DNA from: Planctomycetota bacterium
GTDB taxonomy: Bacteria > Planctomycetota > Phycisphaerae > WQYP01
Direction of reading: 5' to 3'
Assembly (NCBI GenBank): GCA_021785155.1
Contig: JAJYGE010000496.1
Span: forward strand, 1 to 14,220
Length of the DNA: 14,220 nt
A program made the translations under genes and the position numbers. The notes beneath the pieces are model-generated. The model made no database searches. It was not told the DNA's origin and saw only the letters and a list, made by a program, of their open reading frames with translations. This document shows, piece after piece, positions 1 to 7,020 of this stretch. Numbering within the stretch: position 1 is the first letter of the stretch; every line of letters starts with the position of its first letter.

Positions 1-174
1 TCCTCCCAAGTAGGTCTGTACCAGAGCCTGTTTCTCAACCAAAAACGCATTGGCACCAGCGCCACGGCCATATTATTGTTTTTATTTCACCAAAAACGGC
101 GCAAAGTGCGAAGGTTGGGCTAACCCGGGCCAATCCAAATCGGCCCACAGTTGTATACGTTGCCGCTGATACGA

Positions 175-194
175 ACAGTTTTCCAAAAAACTGT
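175..194 (-). terminator. Candidate hairpin downstream of the 1062-residue protein gene
   Basis: ACAGTTTT (175-182) and AAAACTGT (187-194) are perfect 8-bp arms with a 4-nt loop. They start about 45 nt after the minus-strand stop codon at 239. The stem is AT-rich and no T run follows on the minus strand, so this is only a weak terminator candidate. It may also act as a binding site. Confidence 0.25.
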
Positions 195-238
195 AAAAAG
201 AGAAATCTGGGCCAGTCTGCCGGTACAGCGTAAAGGGC

Positions 239-3200
239 CTATTGCATCGTGATTCGTGCCGCCTCTGCCTTCAATCTGCGATATATTTTCCGTCCGCCAA
301 ACACTGGAATGCGGACGTGGCTCCCCAATGCACGAAATTGAGCTTCGGCGGTGTTCCAGTGATGCGTCTCGCATGCAAGGCGGGCGTAGTAGCTGCGGGC
401 CTTTTCATCTTGCGGATGGATAGTAAAATACGCGGTCATTATCGGCTGGAGGTGTTTCCATACACGCAAACCCTGCAAGAGGGTTACCGGGCGCAGTTGA
501 TGCGTTGCCTTATTGGTTACGGGATTATTTAGCACGATCTGCGCGCCGTAAAGCATTGCCAGTGCCATCCTGCTGGAGGGTGGCCGGAAAAACATTGCGT
601 TATGCAAAACTTGGTAAATATACTGATCGTCAACACAATAGTGCTCCCCATCAAAGGGATCAGCACACATGGCCTCGAATCGGATGGCTGTGCAGAATGC
701 GCCGATATTGTGTGGATTGGCATTGAACGCCCGGATGAACCAATTGGAGTAAAATGGCCAGATTGCCCAAGGCTGCTTGGTACGCACATTAATCCAAAGT
801 TGTGCAGTCAGCGCGCCGTTGGTGGCAATCGTGCAATCCGGGTTCATCAACCAGGCCATGTGATACATCGCCAGCGATTTGTGCAAATCGGCGAGAAAAG
901 TTCGGGCCTTGCCAGGGGACAAGCGGCGGACGGCATTGAGTCCGGACCCACCCAAGAGGTCTACCGCAACTTTTTCCGCCTGCCACGCCTCAACCAGCGC
1001 GACCAGAATCGGCGGGGTGTGGCCCTCGGCAAGCAGTGGCTCAAGCGCGGTGTTGGCCCTTACCAGCGTTTTCCCATTGGCTGCATCGGCCATCCACAAT
1101 TTACGGCACTCCGCAACGCGGAAGGCGATGGGAATATTCTTGTCGCCTACAAATTTGGGCAGCAGTCGCGTGGCTGCCACGATCATGGCGGCAGCAGTAC
1201 CGGCGTCTTTCCGGGATTGCAGGGCCTCGGCAGCCCGCGCGGCGGTAAGGGCGGCCATAAATTGATCGGCCAAAGGGAACCGGCCAGCCAACAACTCCCG
1301 CGCGGCAGCAATCTCGGCCTTTCTGCCGATCGCGTCCGGACCGGTGATGGCCATTGCATTGCGTGCCTCGAAGTAAAGCAGCAGCGGAGACCTGCATCCG
1401 AGAGCAATTGCAGTCTTGGCGGCCTGTACCATAAGATCGCGCTGATTTCCACGGTCATCGCCCGGTTGGACCAGTAAATGCCGTTCTTCGCGCATCGCCT
1501 GCCCAAATGCGTGCGCCCATTGTGGGGCCGTGCCAAGCGCATTTTTTTTAACGCGGATTGTGATATGGGCGGCCCATTTCACATACCGGGGGTGTCGTAT
1601 CTCGCTGCGCTCTGCCCAGGATAATGTGGTTTGGGTGTGCGCAATGCGGATCTTGGCCTCGCGATATATTTCGTCCAGAGAGTAATTGGTGAGTGAGAAA
1701 TACCAGGGGACCGCGTTCTGGCCTTCATAAACAGCCAGCGGGTAATATCCCGGCTCAGGAATGTAGCCGAAATAGAATTTCTCGACGACCTTATCTACCT
1801 GCGGATTTCGTGGTGTGTGATGATACCAGGCCAGGCGATCCAACACATTCTTCCACTTATCCGCCCACATGCATAGGAATATGTACAACCCAAGATGATA
1901 GACCGACTTCGGGCAGCGGTGGTAATATTCATCGAATACCAGATGTAGCGTCTTCCACACCCGCGGATTACGCCAGAATCCATGGCCAATGACGATATAC
2001 GCGATATTGGGAGATCCCCATAACTTGGGATACCGGCGGTTAGCTTCAAGCGTGAATAAAGCGTGCAGCGCGAGAAACGGAATTCTGGATTTCCAGTGGC
2101 CGTAACGGACGCACCACTTTCCGAAAGCGTACATCGACGCAGCACTGCCGTACCATCGCCGGTGAAGTGCCCATAGCATGGAATCGCAAGCCATGTAGTT
2201 GTCGGGATCGGCCTTCATGGTACGCTTGAACCAGGTGACGATTTGTTTGGGATGGCCCAAGCCGAGGTTGACCGTCATCATTTCCAGCGGAGCTTCCGGC
2301 TGTCGCGGGGACAACTGGTACGCCTCTCGCAGGGCGGTGCGTGCAGCCGTCAACCGCTGCGTAAAAAGTCGTGCACCGGTAGGCGTAACTTGGTGAGCAT
2401 AGCCATTTCGCCTCGCCCGCCATGCCCATTGAACCAGCGAGAATCCCTTGAGGTATAAGTACACGTATTGCAGATGATGGGAGCGGTCTTTGGCCTTTAT
2501 TGCGCTGAGAATTTCCGTACTGGCCAGATGCCATGAAAGTGGCCCCCCAGATGGGCCGGCGAGGCATTGAAAATTCGCTCCTATTTCTGATGTCAAAACG
2601 CTGATGGGCACACCCGGATGACGGACGACTTCCGGCATTAATCCCAAATCTTCGCGCGCATACGCGGCAGCAGTTCTCCAGTTGGACTCCGCAGCGCAAC
2701 GGATGGCCATGGCGGTGATAAATTCCAGTTTGATCGGTGCCGGATATTGGCTCACGAGAAGTGCGTGGATATCAGCTTGAATGTTGCGGTGAATCGGCCA
2801 TAGGCGATGGCGTTTCTTCCAGAACGGCGAGCGATCTGCAATCAGATCGATCAGTGGGTCGCGGCAACCTTTTCGCATGGCCATGAGGGCTTCGTAGACC
2901 GCGCGAATCCGTTCCCTATCCAACCCATAGGAAACAAAAGCGTTCCGAAGATCAAATGCGGGCGTGGCCTCCTGTTTTGAAAAAAGCAGCAATGCCTTCT
3001 GTGCAGACATGTCCCATTTCGGATTGTGGTCCCCGATTCGCCGGTAGGCGTGAAGCGTTTGTGCCACATACCAGCGATAGCGCCGCCGCCGTCGGGCCTT
3101 AGTGACGGCTCTTTGCTGGACCCGGGTAATTGCCGTCGCTAACGCGGTGTGCGAACTGGGAGATAATCCTTTTTCGGCGAGTTCGCGCGAGAGAAGCATA

Positions 3201-3427
3201 AGATCCGTAGGCGGTAATGCGAGGAGCTGACGGATGGCAGCGCCTGCGTGCGAGGAATCCAGTTGCCCGACCAAGCCATGAATGCGTTGCATCTCAGTAG
3301 ATGGGGACTGCGAGGTGCCGGCGGTGACGTGCGGTGGTGCGGCAGTGGCCCTCGGCATTAAGCAATCCGTTACTGTGGAAAAAAACAACGCAATGCCTAG
3401 GAAGTAGACAGGAAAACGATTGGCCAT
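239..3427 (-). CDS. Large exported helical-repeat (TPR/DUF4034-like) protein, function unknown
   Basis: A 1062-residue protein that I cannot assign to a characterised family. I chose the start at 3427 because a signal peptide follows at once: Met-Ala-Asn-Arg, a hydrophobic stretch from about residue 6 to 20, and an Ala-rich cleavage site near residue 30. The frame stays open to an ATG at 3568, but that would bury the signal peptide and include the promoter candidate at 3470-3498. The mature part looks almost wholly alpha-helical and is unusually rich in Trp, Tyr, His and Arg. Residues about 355-443 resemble the TPR-like repeats of DUF4034 proteins: an Ala/Leu helix, 'LSPRQPEAP', 'KADPDNYMA', then an 'RWYGS' turn. 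Another TPR-like stretch lies near 978-1038. I see no enzyme motif and no second membrane span, so it is probably secreted or periplasmic. It is transcribed divergently from cdsA. A scaffold role is a guess from the repeats alone. Confidence 0.85.
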   Translation of the reverse strand: MANRFPVYFLGIALFFSTVTDCLMPRATAAPPHVTAGTSQSPSTEMQRIHGLVGQLDSSHAGAAIRQLLALPPTDLMLLSRELAEKGLSPSSHTALATAITRVQQRAVTKARRRRRYRWYVAQTLHAYRRIGDHNPKWDMSAQKALLLFSKQEATPAFDLRNAFVSYGLDRERIRAVYEALMAMRKGCRDPLIDLIADRSPFWKKRHRLWPIHRNIQADIHALLVSQYPAPIKLEFITAMAIRCAAESNWRTAAAYAREDLGLMPEVVRHPGVPISVLTSEIGANFQCLAGPSGGPLSWHLASTEILSAIKAKDRSHHLQYVYLYLKGFSLVQWAWRARRNGYAHQVTPTGARLFTQRLTAARTALREAYQLSPRQPEAPLEMMTVNLGLGHPKQIVTWFKRTMKADPDNYMACDSMLWALHRRWYGSAASMYAFGKWCVRYGHWKSRIPFLALHALFTLEANRRYPKLWGSPNIAYIVIGHGFWRNPRVWKTLHLVFDEYYHRCPKSVYHLGLYIFLCMWADKWKNVLDRLAWYHHTPRNPQVDKVVEKFYFGYIPEPGYYPLAVYEGQNAVPWYFSLTNYSLDEIYREAKIRIAHTQTTLSWAERSEIRHPRYVKWAAHITIRVKKNALGTAPQWAHAFGQAMREERHLLVQPGDDRGNQRDLMVQAAKTAIALGCRSPLLLYFEARNAMAITGPDAIGRKAEIAAARELLAGRFPLADQFMAALTAARAAEALQSRKDAGTAAAMIVAATRLLPKFVGDKNIPIAFRVAECRKLWMADAANGKTLVRANTALEPLLAEGHTPPILVALVEAWQAEKVAVDLLGGSGLNAVRRLSPGKARTFLADLHKSLAMYHMAWLMNPDCTIATNGALTAQLWINVRTKQPWAIWPFYSNWFIRAFNANPHNIGAFCTAIRFEAMCADPFDGEHYCVDDQYIYQVLHNAMFFRPPSSRMALAMLYGAQIVLNNPVTNKATHQLRPVTLLQGLRVWKHLQPIMTAYFTIHPQDEKARSYYARLACETHHWNTAEAQFRALGSHVRIPVFGGRKIYRRLKAEAARITMQ

Positions 3428-3469
3428 AGCATGACACCCCGAGGGTTGTAACAAAACATTTGAAACGCC

Positions 3470-3498
3470 ATGATAGAAGATTTTGCTGGCTGGATCAA
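3470..3498 (-). promoter_or_regulatory. Candidate sigma70-type promoter for the 1062-residue protein
   Basis: On the minus strand TTGATC (3498-3493, 4 of 6 matches to the -35 consensus) lies exactly 17 bp before TATCAT (3475-3470, 5 of 6 matches to the -10 consensus). Transcription would start near 3463 and leave a leader of about 36 nt before the ATG at 3427. The position fits the signal-peptide start and argues against the longer 3568 start. It was found by eye. Confidence 0.45.
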
Positions 3499-3594
3499 GT
3501 ACCGACGCCAAGCCTGCACCCCCGAATTTATTTGCGCCATTTACGCCGGGGCGTAGTATCCTTACCATGATTCCGTTTTACGGATGCTGCCGAT

Positions 3595-4512
3595 ATGTTC
3601 AAATTGCGTCTGATTTACGGCCTGCTCTTCGGGGCCATTCTTTTGACCATGTTCTATTTTGATCAGACGCTGTCGGCGGGCTGGCCCGCGCGGGCCATGT
3701 CCTTTCCACCCGGAACGCTCATGGCCTTAAGCCTGATTTGTATTATCCCACTGGCCACTGCGGAAATGCGGCGTCTTTTGCAGTCCGAGGGCGTGACGAT
3801 ATCCATGCGGGTATGCGTAACGGCTTCCATCTTATGTATGTTGTGGCCCTGGTTGGAGCAGCTTTCGCAAATACTGTTGGATAATCCAAAAGGTGCCAAC
3901 CCTATTGCGGTGCGCGTCGCCTGGTGGTTTCATACCGTTAAACCGCATTATCTTGTGCCGACCGTTTTGGCGCTGGGACTCGTGGGGGCGGTGGTCATGT
4001 ACAGCCGCAATCAGAAAATTGATGGTGCCATGGCTTCGGCGGGCGGATCCCTTTTGGCCATTGTGTATCTGGGTGTGATGCCGGGATTTTTTCTGCCGAT
4101 TCGATTGACGCATTCGGCGGGGATGGTGGTGTCCATTTTGCTGATGGTAAAAGGTGCGGACATGGGAGCGTATGGTGTGGGGCGGTGGCTGGGAAAGCAT
4201 AAGCTCATCGCATGGCTTTCTCCGGGTAAGACCTGGGAGGGATTTTTGAGCGGCCTGGCGGCGGCGGCCCTGATCGGCTTGTTGCTGTCGCATTTCTCGC
4301 CCGAGTTCGCATGGTGGGAAGGGTTATTGGCGGGCATGGTGCTGGGGGCGGCGGGACAACTCGGTGATTTGCTGGAAAGTCTGCTCAAGCGTGACGCGGG
4401 TGTAAAAGATTCCGGCATTGTGCCGGGCTTTGGTGGCGTGCTGGATATGCTGGATTCCGCCGTGTTGGCCGCTCCGGTGGCATACTGGATGCTTAAACTG
4501 GTACATGGCTGA
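3595..4512 (+). CDS. cdsA: Phosphatidate cytidylyltransferase (CDP-diacylglycerol synthase)
   Basis: An integral membrane enzyme that makes CDP-diacylglycerol from phosphatidate and CTP, the branch point of bacterial phospholipid synthesis. The 305 residues match the family in length and contain several hydrophobic spans (about 5-22, 40-56, 121-137, 148-168, 175-187, 216-232 and 243-256). The C-terminal half carries the family motifs: GADMGAYGVGRWLGKHK (187-203), SPGKTWEG (209-216), QLGDLLES (255-262), KRDAGVKDSG (265-274) and PGFGGVLDMLDS (277-288). The classical signature is PGHGG followed by D-R-x-D. Here the His is Phe and the Arg is Met, while the Asp residues are kept. The ATG at 3595 has no clear Shine-Dalgarno site. 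TTGCGC (3532) and TAGTAT (3554) form only a weak promoter candidate. It is divergent from the long exported protein and 148 bp ahead of the PDZ gene. Confidence 0.93.
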   Translation: MFKLRLIYGLLFGAILLTMFYFDQTLSAGWPARAMSFPPGTLMALSLICIIPLATAEMRRLLQSEGVTISMRVCVTASILCMLWPWLEQLSQILLDNPKGANPIAVRVAWWFHTVKPHYLVPTVLALGLVGAVVMYSRNQKIDGAMASAGGSLLAIVYLGVMPGFFLPIRLTHSAGMVVSILLMVKGADMGAYGVGRWLGKHKLIAWLSPGKTWEGFLSGLAAAALIGLLLSHFSPEFAWWEGLLAGMVLGAAGQLGDLLESLLKRDAGVKDSGIVPGFGGVLDMLDSAVLAAPVAYWMLKLVHG

Positions 4513-4660
4513 GGACCCGTGCATGATCAGCTTCGGAGTTTTCGCCACCGCACCAGCCAAATGCCCGCGGGGTTCCATCCCGATTGCGATCGGGCCTGTG
4601 TGAATGCCGCGGAGTTATGCTGGCCCTAGCCCTAAGCGGTAAATGTTTGGAGATCTTTTA

Positions 4661-5434
4661 ATGGGGGCTCAAAAATCCTTTCTGATTGCACGCCATACCC
4701 CATGCTGGCTGTGCGGTGTGGCCATATTTCTGGCCGGCATGGGCAGTGGACGTATGGCCCGCGCAACAGCCGTGGCGGATGATGCGCCATTGCACCTGCG
4801 CACAGCCGTGCAACAGCGCATCGCGGAAAAAATTACCGCATTGGCATCGGATCATTGGGCCACACGTCGAAAGGCCGAGCGGAAGTTGCTGTCCACGCCG
4901 GGCTTTATTTTGCCGCAGCTTGCCGCCGCGATGGTGAAAGCGACAAACCCGGAACAGCGCAATCGGCTGTTACGGATTTGTCTGCAATTGTATCTGCGGC
5001 AATTTAACTGGTTGCATCACGGCACATCTTTTATCGGCATTGAGTTTATTGCTCAGGATCTGGAATTGCGCCACCACGGAAAACCCGAATGGATCCCCGC
5101 CGTTGCGGTGGTGCGGACAGTGGCTGGTTTTCCCGGCGGTTTGGACCTGCGCGAAAATGACCTGATCATCGGGATTAATGGCCATAGCCTTCCAGCGTTT
5201 GATACTGCCGCGGCTTTCCGCGCACAGATTCAGCAATTTCAGCCCGGAACCACGATCACGCTGTTGTTGATACGGAATGGGAAGTTAATAAACGTGAAGG
5301 TTCAACTCAATGGCGTTCCACCGGATCGGTTGGCCGCACAAGAATTGCTCAATCAGCGGAACCTGCTTGCGGAACACCTCATTGACCGATATTTTTGGGC
5401 ACAAAAGATGGTTTTAATGGCCCCGCGACAATAA
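4661..5434 (+). CDS. Exported PDZ-domain protein
   Basis: A 257-residue protein with a cleavable-looking signal peptide (hydrophobic residues about 15-27, then an Ala-rich 'MARATAVA' site near 32-40). I chose the ATG at 4661 over the in-frame ATG at 4643 because GGAG (4649-4652) lies 8 nt before it. Residues about 42-112 form a charged helical region, possibly HEAT-like. A PDZ domain follows from about 123 to 216: 'GIEF', then 'GGLDLRENDLIIGINGHSL' (159-177), a long helix, and the closing strands 'GTTITLLLIRNG' and 'LINVKVQL'. The 'GLxxxDxIxxINGxxL' pattern is typical of HtrA- and Ctp-type PDZ domains. There is no Ser protease triad or other catalytic domain, so it probably binds peptides or protein tails in the periplasm. 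It heads a run of four close plus-strand genes, with rsmD 21 bp downstream. Confidence 0.82.
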   Translation: MGAQKSFLIARHTPCWLCGVAIFLAGMGSGRMARATAVADDAPLHLRTAVQQRIAEKITALASDHWATRRKAERKLLSTPGFILPQLAAAMVKATNPEQRNRLLRICLQLYLRQFNWLHHGTSFIGIEFIAQDLELRHHGKPEWIPAVAVVRTVAGFPGGLDLRENDLIIGINGHSLPAFDTAAAFRAQIQQFQPGTTITLLLIRNGKLINVKVQLNGVPPDRLAAQELLNQRNLLAEHLIDRYFWAQKMVLMAPRQ

Positions 5435-5455
5435 TGAGAGGTTACAACACAAGAA

Positions 5456-6049
5456 ATGCGGATCATCGCTGGAACATTCCGAACACGTCGGCTCATCGGG
5501 CCGGATTCCATGACCACGCGGCCAATCACCGATCGGGCCAAGCAATCATTATTTGACGCTCTGTCCTGCGCGGTGACGATCCCGGATGCCATCGTTCTGG
5601 ATTGTTTTTCCGGCACCGGCAGCCTGGGGCTGGAATGTTTATCGCGCGGGGCGTCGCGCGTGATATTTGTGGAGCGGGATCGCAATGCCCTGGATGGACT
5701 TCACAACAATATTAAGGCTTTGCGCGTTGAAGCCGTGAGCGATGTGTTGGCGGTGGACGCGTATCATTGCGGCGCGGCGGACCTGGCGGGAAAATTGGGT
5801 GGCCAAAAACTGGGGCTGGCGTTTATTGATCCGCCGTATGCCCATGTTGAAACGCCGGAAGGGCGAAGCCGCGTTGATGACCTGGTTGGGCGGGTGACGG
5901 AGTGGATGGCTCCGGAATCGCTGATTATTCTCCGGCATCCGACGGAAGTTTCTCTAAAAGCCATGACATTGGGCACGCGGGTAGCTCGTGAGTTACAATA
6001 CGGATCAATGGCCATAACCTGGCTGACCGCCGGCACGGCTCCGGCATAG
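5456..6049 (+). CDS. rsmD: 16S rRNA (guanine(966)-N2)-methyltransferase RsmD
   Basis: RsmD uses S-adenosylmethionine to methylate N2 of G966 (E. coli numbering) in 16S rRNA during assembly of the small subunit. The 197 residues match the family in length and the motifs are all present: 'MRIIAG' at the N-terminus, RPITDRAKQSLFDAL (22-36), the SAM-binding loop DCFSGTGSLGLE (49-60) followed by 'SRGA', the acidic VERD (72-75) that ends strand 2, and the catalytic FIDPPY (123-128). The C-terminal part is a normal Rossmann end. No strong Shine-Dalgarno site is visible: GAGAGG lies about 15 nt upstream, which is far. It follows the PDZ gene by 21 bp and precedes the DUF58 gene by 16 bp, so co-transcription is likely although the functions look unrelated. 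Confidence 0.95.
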   Translation: MRIIAGTFRTRRLIGPDSMTTRPITDRAKQSLFDALSCAVTIPDAIVLDCFSGTGSLGLECLSRGASRVIFVERDRNALDGLHNNIKALRVEAVSDVLAVDAYHCGAADLAGKLGGQKLGLAFIDPPYAHVETPEGRSRVDDLVGRVTEWMAPESLIILRHPTEVSLKAMTLGTRVARELQYGSMAITWLTAGTAPA

Positions 6050-6065
6050 AGATGGATTTGTAAGT

Positions 6066-6992
6066 ATGCCCAGTTATCAATACCGGTTTTTCAAGCCATC
6101 CCAGGCGGCCCAGTTGCGGCGCATGGAACTCATGGTGCGAGGGGTGGTGGAAGGCGTATACGCCGGTATGCACAAAAGCCCGCACAAAGGATTCTCCATT
6201 GAATTTGCCGAGCACCGGGAATATGTGCCGGGCGATGAGATCAAGCATTTGGACTGGACCGTGCTGGCCAAGACAGACCGCTACTACATCAAGCAATATG
6301 AGCAGGAAACCAATCTGCGGGCCACGATTTGCCTGGATACCTCGGCGTCGATGAATTTTGGCACCGCCACCCTCACTGACCCACAGGGTAAAAAACTGCA
6401 GGCGGTCACCAAGTTTGAATACGGCGCGGTGCTGGCGGCATCGTTGTCCTACATGCTTTCCAATCAGCAGGATATGGTGGGGCTGGTCGCGTTTGACAAC
6501 ACCATCCGCCTGGAAATTCCCCAAAGCAACGGCCCCTCGCATCTGGATCATATTTTTGTAAGTCTGGAAAAACTTTCGCCCAGCCGGGAAACCGATATTT
6601 CCGGAACGCTGCATCTGCTGGCCAACAAAATTCCACGCCGCGGTCTGGTGATTGTCATCAGCGATTTATTTGATGATCCGGTAAAAATTACCAGCGCCCT
6701 GCAGCATCTGCGGCACGCCCGGCATCAGCTTGTGCTGATGCAGGTATTGGACCGTGCGGAAATGGAACTGACCTATAACCGCCCCGTCACCTTTGAAGAT
6801 ATGGAGGACGGCACCCGCCTGCAGATTGATCCCAAGCTCATTCGGGATGATTATCGCAGGGAAGTGCAGGACTTTCTTGATTTAATTAAAAAGCGATGTG
6901 GTCAATCCCGCATTGATTACGTCACCGCCTTCACGGATGTGCCATGGGATGCGCAAATCCGTGAACTGTTGCGGCGCACCGCGCGCCGCTGA
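6066..6992 (+). CDS. DUF58 family protein with a von Willebrand factor A-like fold
   Basis: A 308-residue soluble protein of the DUF58 family, which is usually encoded next to MoxR AAA ATPases and BatA/VWA membrane proteins. Visible signatures are 'HKSPHKGFSIEFAEHREY' (36-53), the family hallmark 'PGDEIKHLDWTVLAKTDRYYIKQYE' region (55-79), and a metal-ion site DTSAS (91-95) at the start of the VWA-like domain. The VWA core continues with 'DMVGLVAFD' (136-144) and 'VIVISDLFDD' (195-204), whose Asp200 fits the third metal-site loop. No signal peptide or membrane span is seen, so it should be cytoplasmic. The ATG at 6066 has only a weak GGAT upstream. The BatA-like gene follows after 28 bp, which is the usual order for this cluster. 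No MoxR gene precedes it: rsmD takes that place. Confidence 0.92.
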   Translation: MPSYQYRFFKPSQAAQLRRMELMVRGVVEGVYAGMHKSPHKGFSIEFAEHREYVPGDEIKHLDWTVLAKTDRYYIKQYEQETNLRATICLDTSASMNFGTATLTDPQGKKLQAVTKFEYGAVLAASLSYMLSNQQDMVGLVAFDNTIRLEIPQSNGPSHLDHIFVSLEKLSPSRETDISGTLHLLANKIPRRGLVIVISDLFDDPVKITSALQHLRHARHQLVLMQVLDRAEMELTYNRPVTFEDMEDGTRLQIDPKLIRDDYRREVQDFLDLIKKRCGQSRIDYVTAFTDVPWDAQIRELLRRTARR

Positions 6993-7020
6993 CGGTCGAT
7001 AAGCGTGTAAAGGGTTGTGC

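Noticed and set aside
1..72. Short minus-strand open frames at the left edge, one beginning with ATG at 71 ('MAVALVPMRFWLRN') and another reading 'ANAFLVEKQALVQTYLGG'.
   Set aside because: Each has fewer than 25 codons in the window. The first lacks a Shine-Dalgarno site and the second lacks a start codon. They cannot both be real and I cannot choose.
1..233. An open plus-strand frame from position 3 to a TAA at 231-233 with no start in the window.
   Set aside because: Codon third positions are not GC-biased as in the real genes, I recognise no motif, and it would end 5 bp from the convergent gene. It could be the tail of a gene, but there is too little to support it.
602..1477. A 291-codon plus-strand open frame opposite the 1062-residue protein.
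   Set aside because: It is antisense to a gene with a signal peptide and promoter, has no recognisable domain, and fits a shadow frame in GC-rich DNA.
3428..3568. A longer start for the 1062-residue protein at 3568.
   Set aside because: It would put 47 residues before a clear signal peptide and run through the best promoter candidate.
4579..4594. A perfect 6-bp stem (CCCGAT/ATCGGG) after cdsA as a terminator.
   Set aside because: The stem is short, no T run follows, and it lies about 67 bp past the stop. Such repeats are expected by chance in this composition.
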